A DNA stretch of 64,000 bases from an uncultured Holophagaceae bacterium (GTDB lineage Bacteria > Acidobacteriota > Holophagae > Holophagales > Holophagaceae). Shown here in pieces: positions 25,441 through 34,287 of the stretch. How positions within the stretch are numbered: the stretch's first letter is position 1; each line of letters begins with the position of its first letter. Where the stretch lies: contig CAISFO010000022.1 in the NCBI GenBank assembly GCA_903884655.1, forward strand, positions 32,898 through 96,897, written 5' to 3'. Made by a program: the position numbers and the translations under genes. The notes beneath the pieces were generated by a model. It saw only the letters and a list, made by a program, of their open reading frames with translations, did not search any database and was not told the DNA's origin.

Positions 25441-26226
25441 AGAAAAAATTTCCAGGCGGTCCTGAGATATACCGATGCAGTCCTCGCTGACCCGAAAATC
25501 TCCCAATATCCATCCTTCCTGGCGTACTCCCGAATCAACAGGGGTATCGCCCTGAACCGCCTGGGCCGCCATACAGAAGGACTGGAGTCCATGCAGGAAG
25601 GGGTCCGGCACTTGAACGCGACCAGCTTCCGAAACGATAAGGCCGAAACCATGGGCAACCTTGCGGAGGAGTTCGCCTTCGCCGGGGACTTCCGCCGGGC
25701 CTACGAGGCCCATCGGGAATTCAAGGCCCTCAGCGACGATCTGAAGCAAATACAGGACAGGAAGCGGGTGGTGGAGGCCAGCGCGGCCTTCGAGGCCGAC
25801 AAGAAACAGATCCAGATCGAAGCTCTGCAACGGGAGAAACGGTCGCAGGCCCGGCTGATGGGACTCTGGATCGCTTTGGGCATGCTGGGCTTCACCATCG
25901 CTGGGGTGCTGGTGCTGAGTCGGCGCCGGATCCGGCAGGCCCACCAGGATCTCCAGGAGCTCCATGAGAGGAACCTCACCCTCATCGGCGACCTGCAGAC
26001 CGCACTCACCGAGGTGAAGACCCTCCAGGGACTCATTCCCATTTGTGCCCACTGCAAGAAGATCAGGGACGACCAGGGCTTCTGGAACCAGATGGAGAGT
26101 TACATCCAGAGCCGCTCCGAGGCCACCTTCAGCCATGGCATCTGCCCCGACTGCGCCAAAGAGGTGATGGCGGAACTCCAGCACCTCTATCCGAAGGCCA
26201 GGGCTGACGCCAGCCTGTCTGAGTGA
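25441..26226 (+). pseudogene. TPR/membrane signalling protein, 3' part
   Basis: Coding sequence resumes at 25441 (NFQAVLRYTDAVL) in a frame that has an in-frame stop (25420) inside the element; the first ATG is at 25591. It encodes two more TPR-like helices, a coiled coil, one membrane span (LMGLWIALGMLGFTIAGVLV), a second coiled coil and the C-terminal motif IPICAHCKKIRDDQGFWNQ with HGICPDC. That cysteine module is common at the C-termini of signalling proteins in Acidobacteriota and Deltaproteobacteria. It is the missing half of the gene starting at 18717. Confidence 0.85.
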
Positions 26227-26310
26227 AGGAATCCTGGCGAGACCACCGTTGAAATTCGCCGAGCATGGCCCACACAAGTATTCCCGTGTCATTGCCCGCA
26301 GCTGAAGCCT

Positions 26311-26353
26311 GCCTCCAGCCACCGCTCAAAATACCGGAGCCGAGGGGCTCCGG
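26311..26353 (+). repeat. Putative attR: duplicated tRNA-Met 3' end plus terminator (copy 2)
   Basis: GCCTCCAGCCACC (26311-26323), 9 bases, then CCGGAGCC-GAGG-GGCTCCGG and TGTTGCT, matching the tRNA-Met 3' end and terminator at 18472-18521 with identical spacing. No tRNA body precedes it. It lies 84 bases after the TPR gene, so the TPR gene with its nested element is bracketed by the two copies. Confidence 0.55.
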
Positions 26354-26390
26354 TGTTGCTGTGAACCCAAGCAAGCCATCGATGCCTGTG

Positions 26391-26978
26391 TCAAGGACGT
26401 GGCTTGAGGACCTTCCGTCGCAGGAACCCCGAGGCAATCACCAAGAGCCAGAATGTGAGCAACCGGATCGCCGCATTGGCGACGGCGGTGAAGGCCATCC
26501 CGCTGAGCGCAGAGGGGGAGGGCTGGAAGAGCGTGCCCACTCCAAACCACCAGACGGTCACGCCTGGTTCCACGAAATGGACCAGGGGATCTCTGACGAT
26601 CGAAGGAACCATGGGGTTCGAGTCCCTCATGGCCACGATGGCCAGACTGGCCACGGTCAGCACCGGCGCAGCAGTGATGTACCACCAGCGGGTCACAGAG
26701 CCCCGTGCCAGGGCAACCCCGAACCACAGGGCCAAGAACCAACAGCCGGTGTTGGCGACTACGATCGCGGCATACCCGGTCAGGTTTGTGGGCGCGAACT
26801 GGTAGGGCCCTGCCAGGAGCAACCACCAGATGACCACCCCTGGCTGGACGAACACGTTGAGAACAGTCCGGTGCAGGGACATGATCTCCTCGGCCGTGAG
26901 GAAGACCACAGCCGCAGCGCTGGTGATCGCCAGCCCCAATGCAGCAAGGACGCACCGCCTCAGTGTCTTCTGGCTCAT
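26391..26978 (-). CDS. Membrane protein with internally duplicated two-helix module
   Basis: 195 residues, about five hydrophobic segments. Residues about 37-90 (VLNVFVQPGVVIWWLLLAG, NLTGYAAIVVANTGCWFLAL) and about 127-185 (PLVHFVEPGVTVWWFGVGTL, SALSGMAFTAVANAAIRLLT) are clearly the same unit: F-V-x-PGV-x-x-WW, then a second helix starting with an 'A-x-VAN' motif. The protein is therefore an ancient tandem duplication. No known family is recognised. It follows the putative attR and is convergent to it. Confidence 0.65.
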   Translation of the reverse strand: MSQKTLRRCVLAALGLAITSAAAVVFLTAEEIMSLHRTVLNVFVQPGVVIWWLLLAGPYQFAPTNLTGYAAIVVANTGCWFLALWFGVALARGSVTRWWYITAAPVLTVASLAIVAMRDSNPMVPSIVRDPLVHFVEPGVTVWWFGVGTLFQPSPSALSGMAFTAVANAAIRLLTFWLLVIASGFLRRKVLKPRP

Positions 26979-27146
26979 GGATGCGATCTTAAGCTGAGTC
27001 TGGGAACCAGATGGAAACTCCCACCTGGGGCGTCGGAGCCGTCGGCTCCGGCCCGGTCACGCGGCGGCACGAGTCTGCCCACTTCGGTCAGCAAGGTTGC
27101 TACACGGCGCGGGTTTCTCCAGCCAGAACGACCACGTACACGGGAC

Positions 27147-27263
27147 TTATTTGACCCCGTCCATCCACATGATCACCTTCAGCAGAAGGTAGGCAAAAAA
27201 TAATACGGCTGCCAGATAGGACCATAAGAGGTACCTATGTGGGCGGGATTCTTGTGTCGTCAC
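27147..27263 (-). CDS. Small single-span membrane protein
   Basis: A 38-residue frame with GTG start at 27263, preceded at five bases by a strong GGGGGAGG ribosome site. A polar N-terminus (TTQESRPHR) leads into one hydrophobic helix (YLLWSYLAAVLFFAYLLL) and a short charged tail. The predicted topology and ribosome site argue for a real small protein. Function unknown; size resembles accessory subunits of membrane complexes. No related neighbour is evident. Confidence 0.5.
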   Translation of the reverse strand: MTTQESRPHRYLLWSYLAAVLFFAYLLLKVIMWMDGVK

Positions 27264-27794
27264 GTGGACCTCCCCCTTGAGTGAAATATGGTGATTTACA
27301 AATCTTGATCACCACAATACTTCACTCGAAGGCCCCTGGCACATTGAATTCCTGGACAAAGGTTCTCCGGTTTTCCGCTTCCGAAGGCTGCTTCCGTATC
27401 CAGAAGAAGACATGCAGCCGTTCGACCGGGTCACTGGGAGAATCAAGTCGACTGCAAGGTTTCCCAGGGGCGGCCGTCAAGTCGAGGATCCCGGCCAGGG
27501 AAGCCAAGACGGGGAATGTCGACCGCGGAAGAAGGCAACCGGGTTCCCCTTTTGCTTCTCGATGCTGTGCCACCGATTGAATGCGACCGCGTGCCGGGCG
27601 CCAAGAATGATCCTCCGCGGATTGCCAAGCATCAACCTGGTGCGCACCAGCATGCCGATCTGCATCCATTCCCGGTGGCAGATGGCAAGGCTGTCCACTT
27701 CTAGGGGGTTGCACTTGCCGCAACGAAGACTATGTTTGGAGGAAATATGGATGAGACTCTATCTCATTTCCTGATTTTTTCTTAAGGGTTTGCG
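27264..27794. other. Stretch without recognisable gene
   Basis: Several overlapping open frames exist on both strands between 27281 and 27723, but their translations resemble no family and none has a convincing ribosome site. At 27747-27785 a 12-codon frame with GGAGGA upstream (starting MDETLSHF) precedes the receiver-domain gene by 9 bases and could be a leader peptide; this is weak. Confidence 0.4.
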
Positions 27795-28196
27795 ATGGAA
27801 CACCTGCAGGAAGAGTCGGACCTGAAAGTTAGGTCTAATGCAATCAAAGTTTTGATCGCAGATGATGACCCGATGTTTCTCGATACGATCACCCAACAGG
27901 TCCAGGCCATGGGGTTCGCGTCTCAGCAGGCAAAGGATGGATGGGAAGCCGTTGAAACCTTCCAGGAAGGAGCCGGTTCCATTTCTCTGGTGATCCTGGA
28001 TGTGGAGATGCCCCGACTTGGCGGCATCGACGCGGCCCTGAAGATCCGGGAGTTGGATCCGGCGGCCAAGGTGATCCTGTGCAGCGGGAACACCAGGGCT
28101 GATGTCTGGAAAGCGAAACCCAATGGTTTCATTCTAAAATCTTTTTTATTCATTGATTTACGAAGAGTTGTTCAAACTCTTTTATTGCCGGTTTGA
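27795..28196 (+). CDS. Stand-alone response-regulator receiver protein
   Basis: 133 residues forming one REC domain and nothing else. The acidic pocket is D23-D25, the phosphoacceptor D69 (LVILDVEMP), the switch serine S97 and the conserved lysine K115. It lacks an output domain, so it would act like CheY or Spo0F in a relay or by protein contact. No kinase gene is adjacent. The start ATG 27795 is preceded by AAGGG. Confidence 0.88.
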   Translation: MEHLQEESDLKVRSNAIKVLIADDDPMFLDTITQQVQAMGFASQQAKDGWEAVETFQEGAGSISLVILDVEMPRLGGIDAALKIRELDPAAKVILCSGNTRADVWKAKPNGFILKSFLFIDLRRVVQTLLLPV

Positions 28197-28352
28197 ACAA
28201 GCCTCGGCAGGATTCCACGAGGTTCCGTCGATCGAGATTTTTGAAACCAGGTGGCTGTTGTCCGGACGGAATCCCTCCTCCTGATGGCTTTTCCTCTGAG
28301 GACCTGAAGTTGGTTGTGCGTCCATGGCATGCTCCTGGATTGGAGAGTCGCC

Positions 28353-29528
28353 GTGGAGGATGACCCGCAACTGATCGGCTGCCTGCCTCTGCTCAGGATG
28401 GCCAACTCTGGCGTGGATCTGCAGGTGCTCGCGGGTCGGCTCCTGGAGCGGGCCAGTCGCAACGACCGCGCGGCCGAGGCCCTCATGGACTTGGCTTGGC
28501 TCTTCCTGATCACGGGCAAGGAGGAAATCGCCTGTTCCACCCAGGCCCTGGCGCTGAAATTGCGGCAGCTCTACCGGCTTTCGACCGGGTCCAGCGACAG
28601 ATCCTTGCGTCTTCTCGTCATCATGACGCCCGGGGACTATCTGGCCAACACTCCCGTGGAATGCCTGCTTGAAGGGGCGGATGTCACCCTGGATGTCCTG
28701 TTTCTGGGGCCTGGGCTGCCCTTCCCCGAGCCCTGGCCAGGGCATGATGTGATTTTCATGGCATTCCGGGGCACCGAGGAACACCGGCCGCTCATCCAGC
28801 AACTCGAGGAACGGCTGACCCGGCAGCCCCGGCCGGTGGTGAATGCACCTGGCCGACTGCCTCTGCTGGCCCGAGATGAGCTCAGTGCCCTGCTGGCATC
28901 CGTGCCCGGGGTCCTGGTGCCGCCCACAGGGCGGATCGACCGTCCAGGCCTCCTGGCGCTGGCCACCCAGGAGGCGGCATTCCCGATCCTGGTCAGGCCC
29001 CTGGGCTCTCACCGGGGACAGGATCTGGCGAAGCTGGACGACGGGCCGGCGGTCCGGCAGTATCTGGCATCAACCCCAGGGGAGGCCTTCTTCCTGTCCC
29101 GCTTCATCGACTACCGCAGCCAGGACGGGATGTTCCGCAAGGTCAGGATCGTCCTCATTGGCGGCCACCCCTACGCCGTCCACCTGGCCATCTCAGGACA
29201 CTGGATGGTGAACTACATCAACGCCCACATGGAGGAGAGCCTCGAGAAGCGGGCAGAGGAAGCCGATTTCCTGGCCAGGTTCGAGAAAGGCTTTGGCCTC
29301 CGCCATGCCACCGCCCTCCAAGCCATCCATGACCGACTGGGCCTGGATTATGTCGTCAGCGATTGCGCGGAACTGCCCGATGGCCGGCTGCTCCTGTTTG
29401 AAGCGGATAACGCGGCCATGGTTCACTCCAACGATCATGCTGAGGTTTTTCCCTACAAGCAGGCCCAGATGCAAAAGGTCTTCGCGGCTTTCCGCGGGCT
29501 GCTGAGCCGCGCTGCTGTGGGTGGTTAA
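28353..29528 (+). CDS. ATP-grasp-like protein of RimK/glutathione-synthetase type
   Basis: 391 residues from GTG 28353, preceded by GGAGAG at five bases; an ATG at 28329 and a TTG at 28314 are alternatives. The N-terminal part is helical. From about residue 75 there is a Rossmann-like pre-ATP-grasp region, then an ATP-grasp-like core with FPILVRPLGSHRGQDL, the central FRKVRIVLIGG strand-turn and a C-terminal LLLFEADNAAMVHSND that corresponds to the 'E-x-N' metal-binding segment. Substrate unknown; related proteins are annotated as RimK-type ligases or peptide-maturation enzymes. Its end overlaps the convergent bshA-like gene by four bases. Confidence 0.6.
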   Translation: MEDDPQLIGCLPLLRMANSGVDLQVLAGRLLERASRNDRAAEALMDLAWLFLITGKEEIACSTQALALKLRQLYRLSTGSSDRSLRLLVIMTPGDYLANTPVECLLEGADVTLDVLFLGPGLPFPEPWPGHDVIFMAFRGTEEHRPLIQQLEERLTRQPRPVVNAPGRLPLLARDELSALLASVPGVLVPPTGRIDRPGLLALATQEAAFPILVRPLGSHRGQDLAKLDDGPAVRQYLASTPGEAFFLSRFIDYRSQDGMFRKVRIVLIGGHPYAVHLAISGHWMVNYINAHMEESLEKRAEEADFLARFEKGFGLRHATALQAIHDRLGLDYVVSDCAELPDGRLLLFEADNAAMVHSNDHAEVFPYKQAQMQKVFAAFRGLLSRAAVGG

Positions 29529-30658
29529 CCCACCAGGACCGGCTTCCTCGCGCCCTGCCCCAGGACCTGCCGGTAGAGCGCCTCGTACTGGTCCACGATG
29601 GGGCCTTCGGCAAAGGTGCCTAGGGCCCGTTCCCGGGCCGCATCGCCCATGGTCAGCCGCAGATCTTCATCCTTGAGGAGTTTCACGGCATCGGTTGCCA
29701 TCGCATCCACGTCACCCATGGCCTCCAGGTAGCCGTCCACCCCATGCCGAACCACCTCGGGCAGTCCCCCCACCCGGCTGGCGATGACGGGCACCCGGTG
29801 CCCCATGGCCTCCAGGGCAGCCAGGCCGAAGCTTTCGGTGGCGCTGGGCAGGATGAAGAGATCGGAACAGGCCAGCACCGTGCCGATGTCCAGCTGCTTG
29901 CCGGTGAACCTGACCTCGGAGGCAAAGCCCTGGTCCCGACAGTAGGCCTCGGCCTCCAGGCGGTCCGGGCCATCCCCCACCATCACCAGGCGCGCGGGCA
30001 CGGCCTGACGCACCCGCTCGAAGATCTTCAGCACATCCATGACGCGCTTCACGGGACGGAAGTTCGAGATGTGGGTCAGCACGAAGGCGGCCTTGGGGGC
30101 CAGCCAGGCCCGGCAGTCCGGCCGTTCCAGGCCCGGCGGCTCCACGAAGTTGCCAATGACCTCGATGGTCCGGTCCACGCCGAAGGTGCGGATCGTCTCC
30201 TGGCGCAGGTACTCGGAGACGGCCGTGACCCCGTCGCTTTCGCGGATGGCCATCTTCACCATGGGCAGGTAGCTCGGATCGCTGCCCACCACGGTGATGT
30301 CCGTCCCGTGGAGGGTGGTCACCACCTTCAGGTTCGGGATGGCCATGCGGGCCAGCAGGGCCGCCATCGCGTGGGGGATGGCGTAGTGGGCGTGGATGAT
30401 GTCCAGGTGGTAATGTTCCGCCACATCCGCCATCTTCGACCCGAGGGCGATGGAGTAGGGCGCGTCCTCGAAGAGGGGGTAGGGACTGGCCCGGACCTCG
30501 TGGAAGGTGATGCGGTCCTCGAAGCCCACCAGACGGGGCGGCAGGCTGGGGCTGAGGATGTGCACTTCATGGCCCCGGGCGGCCAGCGCCTTGCCCACTT
30601 CCGTGGCCACCACGCCCGAACCGCCGAAGGTGCTGTAGCAGGAGATGCCGATGCGCAT
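29525..30658 (-). CDS. bshA: BshA-like GT4 glycosyltransferase (N-acetylglucosaminyl L-malate synthase)
   Basis: 377 residues, the BshA size. The N-terminal motif ISCYSTFGGSGVVATEVGKA and the following FHEVRASPYPLFEDAPYSIA and HAHYAIPHAMAAL are characteristic of BshA; the GT4 donor-binding motif is LPSATESFGLAALEAMGHRVP. BshA joins UDP-GlcNAc to L-malate, the first step of bacillithiol synthesis. bshB and bshC are not in the window. ATG 30658 is chosen over an upstream GTG (30673) because homology begins with MRIGISCYS. Confidence 0.85.
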   Translation of the reverse strand: MRIGISCYSTFGGSGVVATEVGKALAARGHEVHILSPSLPPRLVGFEDRITFHEVRASPYPLFEDAPYSIALGSKMADVAEHYHLDIIHAHYAIPHAMAALLARMAIPNLKVVTTLHGTDITVVGSDPSYLPMVKMAIRESDGVTAVSEYLRQETIRTFGVDRTIEVIGNFVEPPGLERPDCRAWLAPKAAFVLTHISNFRPVKRVMDVLKIFERVRQAVPARLVMVGDGPDRLEAEAYCRDQGFASEVRFTGKQLDIGTVLACSDLFILPSATESFGLAALEAMGHRVPVIASRVGGLPEVVRHGVDGYLEAMGDVDAMATDAVKLLKDEDLRLTMGDAARERALGTFAEGPIVDQYEALYRQVLGQGARKPVLVG

Positions 30659-30708
30659 GGAATGTGCCCTCACCCAGCTATGATGATCAGGTTCCCCGGA
30701 TCCTGCCC

Positions 30709-30966
30709 ATGCCTCTTCTCTTCGCCATCGCCTACCACGCCCTGACCCTGCTCAGCTGGCTATTGATCGCTTCGGCCCTGATCTCCTGGTTTCCGGTGGA
30801 TCCGCGAAACCGCTGGGTCCGGCTGCTGCACGCGATCACCGACCCGGTCCTGCATCCCATCCGGGCCATTGTTCCGCCCATCGGCGGGATCAGCCTGGAC
30901 ATCTTCATTGCCCTGCTGCTCTTATGGGGCGTCCAGCGGGTCCTGGCCCAGGCGGTCGGTTCCTGA
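30709..30966 (+). CDS. YggT-family membrane protein
   Basis: 85 residues with two hydrophobic segments separated by the family motif ISWFPVDPRNRWVRLLHAIT and DPVLHPIRAIVPPIGGISLD. YggT proteins are found beside divIVA and sepF in many bacteria and are linked to cell division or osmotic behaviour. A divIVA gene follows at 11 bases. It is divergent from bshA. Start at ATG 30709 because homology starts there. Confidence 0.88.
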   Translation: MPLLFAIAYHALTLLSWLLIASALISWFPVDPRNRWVRLLHAITDPVLHPIRAIVPPIGGISLDIFIALLLLWGVQRVLAQAVGS

Positions 30967-30977
30967 TCGGAGGTCGC

Positions 30978-31517
30978 ATGAAATACACCCCCCTCGACAT
31001 CCAGCGCAGGGAATTCGAGAAGGCCTTCCGGGGCATCGATGAATCCGAAGTGCGGACCTTCCTCCTGGAATTGTCCGGGGAGTGGGAAGAGATCCTGGCC
31101 GAGAACCAGAAGCTGAAGGAAGAGATCCTCGACAACCGCGAGCGCCTGCGCCAGTACCAGGACCAGGACCGCATCTTCCGTGAAACCCTCCTGCAGGCCC
31201 AGCGCACCCGGGAGGACGTGCTGGATGGCGCCAACCGGGAGAAGGAACTGGTGCTCCGCGAAGCCCAGTTCAAGGCCGAGGAGATCATCCGCGAGGCCCA
31301 GCAGCATGTCGTGGAGATGGAGGTTCAGCTGCGCAACCTGAAGATGGAGCGGCTGAAGTTCCTACGGGAGGTGGAATCCCTCATGGACCGCACCCGGCGC
31401 CACCTGCAGGAGGAAGCCCCGGACATCTACATGCCAGCCGCGCCAACCCTGAACCTCGAGCAGCTGGATCTGAGCGCCCTGGACGAGCCCCTCCCGGCCC
31501 GTCGGCCCCGGAACTGA
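30978..31517 (+). CDS. DivIVA-domain coiled-coil protein
   Basis: 179 residues. The N-terminal DivIVA lipid-binding motif is YTPLDIQRREFEKAFRGIDE followed by VRTFLLEL; a long coiled coil fills residues 35-140, and a Pro/Ala-rich tail follows. DivIVA proteins localise to negatively curved membrane and recruit division or growth factors. The start ATG 30978 follows a GGAGG site. It forms a pair with yggT, the usual context. Confidence 0.9.
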   Translation: MKYTPLDIQRREFEKAFRGIDESEVRTFLLELSGEWEEILAENQKLKEEILDNRERLRQYQDQDRIFRETLLQAQRTREDVLDGANREKELVLREAQFKAEEIIREAQQHVVEMEVQLRNLKMERLKFLREVESLMDRTRRHLQEEAPDIYMPAAPTLNLEQLDLSALDEPLPARRPRN

Positions 31518-31565
31518 ACCACTCCCCGGTTCGATCGATCTCAAGTCTCCCTCCCAGGAGTGTTC

Positions 31566-32738
31566 ATGCCCTACGCCGTCATCCTCCAGGCCCTCCGCAG
31601 CCCCGTCGGCAAGTTCCAGGGGGCCCTGGCGCCCCTTTCGGCGCCGGACCTGGCCGCCCAGGTGATCAAGGCCGTCCTGGCAGGCGTTCCGGGCGCCGAC
31701 CCCACCGAAGCCATTTTCGGGAACGTGGTGGGCGCTGGCATCGGCCAGGCCCCGGCCCGCCAGGCCGCCCTGCGGGGTGGGCTGCCCTCCAGCGTGTCCG
31801 CCCTCACCATCAACAAGGTCTGCGGCAGCGGCCTCAAGGCCATCCAGCTGGCAGCCAACGCCGTGCGCCTGGGAGACCACCAGGTGGTGCTGGCGGGGGG
31901 CATGGAATCCATGTCCAATGCGCCCTACCTCCTGCCCAAGCTCCGGGCGGGCGCCCGTATGGGCCATGCCGAGGCCCAGGACGCCATGATCCTGGATGGG
32001 CTCTGGTGCGCCATGACCGACCAGCACATGGGCCATACCGGGGAGCTGGTGGCGACCAAGTACGGGATCCGCCGGGAAGTCCAGGATGCCTGGGCCGCCG
32101 GCAGCCATCGCAAGGCCGTGGCAGCCATGCGGTCCGGCGCCTTCCAGGCGGAGATCGTGTCCATCGCCGTGCCGGGCCGGAAGGGCGACCTCATCGTCAG
32201 CGAGGACGAAGGTCCCCGCGCCGATTCCACGGTTGAGGTCCTGTCCCGACTCCGTCCGGCCTTCAAGAAGGACGGCACGGTCACGGCCGGCAACGCGCCC
32301 AGCGTCAACGATGGCGCCGCCGCCGCCCTGGTCAGCACCGAGACCTTCGCCCGCACACAGGGCTGGCCCATCCAGGCCCGCATCCTCGGCACCGCCACGG
32401 CGGGGCTCGATCCCGAGTGGGTGCTCATGGCGCCGGTCGAGGCCATCCGCAAGCTGCTGGCCAGGATCCACTGGACCGTGGAGGACGTGGACCTCTGGGA
32501 GATCAACGAGGCCTTCGCCGTCCAGCTGGTGGCCACTCTGCAGGAACTGAACCTGCCCGAGGACCGTGTCAATGTGCATGGTGGCGCCGTGGCCCTGGGC
32601 CACCCCATCGGCGCTTCCGGCGCCCGCGTGATGGCCACGCTCCTCCATGCGCTGACGCGCCAGGGCAAGCAGCGCGGGGTTGCGGCCCTCTGCCTGGGCG
32701 GCGGAAACGCCATCGCCATGGCGGTAGAGCGGGTGTAG
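31566..32738 (+). CDS. Acetyl-CoA C-acetyltransferase (thiolase)
   Basis: 390 residues, typical of thiolases. The nucleophilic cysteine is C86 ([13 protein letters not shown]), the catalytic histidine is in [16 protein letters not shown] and the second cysteine in [10 protein letters not shown]. It condenses two acetyl-CoA or cleaves 3-ketoacyl-CoA; biosynthetic (AtoB/PhaA) versus beta-oxidation (FadA) use cannot be decided, though the length and 'CGSGLKA' favour the biosynthetic type. AGGAG five bases upstream selects ATG 31566. A strong terminator follows. Confidence 0.93.
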   Translation: MPYAVILQALRSPVGKFQGALAPLSAPDLAAQVIKAVLAGVPGADPTEAIFGNVVGAGIGQAPARQAALRGGLPSSVSALTINKVCGSGLKAIQLAANAVRLGDHQVVLAGGMESMSNAPYLLPKLRAGARMGHAEAQDAMILDGLWCAMTDQHMGHTGELVATKYGIRREVQDAWAAGSHRKAVAAMRSGAFQAEIVSIAVPGRKGDLIVSEDEGPRADSTVEVLSRLRPAFKKDGTVTAGNAPSVNDGAAAALVSTETFARTQGWPIQARILGTATAGLDPEWVLMAPVEAIRKLLARIHWTVEDVDLWEINEAFAVQLVATLQELNLPEDRVNVHGGAVALGHPIGASGARVMATLLHALTRQGKQRGVAALCLGGGNAIAMAVERV

Positions 32739-32751
32739 TGAGCACTCCTGA

Positions 32752-32791
32752 CACGCAGAAGGGGCCCGGATTTCCGGGCCCCTTCTGCGTG
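32752..32791. terminator. Bidirectional terminator between thiolase and FadL-like genes
   Basis: An 18-bp perfect stem cacgcagaaggggcccgg / ccgggccccttctgcgtg with an ATTT loop. It lies between two convergent genes and can serve both. Confidence 0.85.
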
Positions 32792-32805
32792 TTCCCGGCT
32801 GCGGA

Positions 32806-34143
32806 CTAGAAAGAGTACTTCAGGTTCACGCCGATGATGTTGATGGCCATCTTGTAGGTGCCGGACAGGTTGCCCCGCGTCAAGTTCGGATCTGTCGGAG
32901 ATGCGGTGGTAGTGAGCCCCAGGTTGGAATCCTTGATGAACAGGTGGGAGAATGCTGCATCGACCGTGACGGCTTTGGAGAAGGCATAACCGGCGCCCAG
33001 GGACAACCAGGTGCGATCCGCATCGGGGATGCGGGGGGTGCGGTAGGCATCGTCAACGGCGCCGGTGTCATGGGAAATGCCCGCCCGGTAGGTCCAGGCC
33101 GCCACCTTGCAGGTTCCGCCCAGGGCGATGAAGGTGGTGTCCTTCCACTTCTCATTGGTGATGGAATCGGGGGCTCCAGTGGTCAGCTTGACCCGAAGCT
33201 CGTCGAACCGCGACCAGGTGCTCCGGGCGACCTCGCCCTGAACGGAGAAGTTCGGACTGACGTCATAGTTGAAGCCGACCGAGTAGGTGGCGGGGAGCTT
33301 GAGCTCCGCAGAACCGCCGCCGTTGGTCAGGCCCCCAGCCTGCAGGGCCGCGAGGAAAGGTGCGGGCATGGTCGAAGGATAGGTGAAGGAGACATCGCCC
33401 TTCAGGGTCATGTTCATGGCGCCGTGGTAGGCCAGTCCGAACCGCAGGGCATCACTGGGTTGGTAGGTGGCACCGACCTTGAAGCCGTAACCCCAGGTGT
33501 TGCCCTTCAGCTTGGTGGTGCCATCCAGGGTGCCGCCCAGCACAGGATTGATTACGAGCCCGTAGTCCACGGCGCTGGTCAGCTCGGCGTCGGCCTTGCG
33601 GGCCACGAAGGCGGCGCCCACGGACCACTGGGGATTGATCCGGTAGGCAATGCTGGGGGTGAGATCGATGGTCTGGAGCTTGGACTTCAGGCCGTGGTAG
33701 CGGCCCATCCAGTTGGAGTCGTACTCGGTGGTGAGGCCGAAGGGCACGTTGACCGAGAAGCCCAACTTGAGGTCGTTGTCGACGCTGTACATGATGTTGA
33801 GGTTCGGCAGGATGGCCGACTCGGCCGCATTGCTGTGGCTGGTGGGGCCGGAAATCGGTGTGCCGTTCACGCGGGTGGCCACGCCATTGCTGAACTCGGC
33901 CGAAGGGGCCACGAGAGATCCGCCGCCAGAGAACTGCCAGCCGGAAAACTGGGTCATGGAGGCGGGGTTGAAGAAGATCACGCTGACATCGGATCCACCG
34001 GCAGAGACGCCCGCGAAACCGGTGCCCTGGGCGCTGGGGCTCTGTTCGCGAAGCTGGAAGCCGCTGGCCTGAACCTGGGGTGCAAAGGCACTGGCCGCGA
34101 CCAGGGTGAGGACGGTGAGAGTAAGGCGGGAACGGTGGCTCAT
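32806..34143 (-). CDS. FadL/TodX-family outer-membrane hydrocarbon transporter
   Basis: 445 residues with a signal peptide (LTLTVLTLVAASAFAPQVQA) directly followed by SGFQLREQSPSAQGTGFAGV, the N-terminal hatch of FadL-family barrels, and VIFFNPASM. Many amphipathic strands follow and the chain ends in an aromatic residue (LKYSF), as expected of an outer-membrane barrel. FadL family members take up long-chain fatty acids or aromatic hydrocarbons. The adjacent thiolase suggests fatty-acid use, but operon linkage is absent (convergent). Confidence 0.9.
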   Translation of the reverse strand: MSHRSRLTLTVLTLVAASAFAPQVQASGFQLREQSPSAQGTGFAGVSAGGSDVSVIFFNPASMTQFSGWQFSGGGSLVAPSAEFSNGVATRVNGTPISGPTSHSNAAESAILPNLNIMYSVDNDLKLGFSVNVPFGLTTEYDSNWMGRYHGLKSKLQTIDLTPSIAYRINPQWSVGAAFVARKADAELTSAVDYGLVINPVLGGTLDGTTKLKGNTWGYGFKVGATYQPSDALRFGLAYHGAMNMTLKGDVSFTYPSTMPAPFLAALQAGGLTNGGGSAELKLPATYSVGFNYDVSPNFSVQGEVARSTWSRFDELRVKLTTGAPDSITNEKWKDTTFIALGGTCKVAAWTYRAGISHDTGAVDDAYRTPRIPDADRTWLSLGAGYAFSKAVTVDAAFSHLFIKDSNLGLTTTASPTDPNLTRGNLSGTYKMAINIIGVNLKYSF

Positions 34144-34287
34144 GGGAAGAATGGCTCCTGACCCGGGATCCCGGGGTGAGTGGCTGTCGCCAGCCGATTC
34201 ATAAGGATGAAGATGGACCACCATACCAAAACGTTAGGGACCTGCAATCACTACCATAAGACAAGATTTTCTAAAGGCTTTCACGAT

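Noticed and set aside
27034..27050. Third copy of the GGAGCC/GGCTCC hairpin as another att site
   Set aside because: It shares only the short stem, lacks the tRNA-derived 13-mer and the TGTTGCT tail.
27322..27723. Competing open frames on both strands between the small membrane protein and the receiver gene
   Set aside because: No ribosome sites, no family resemblance, composition not gene-like.
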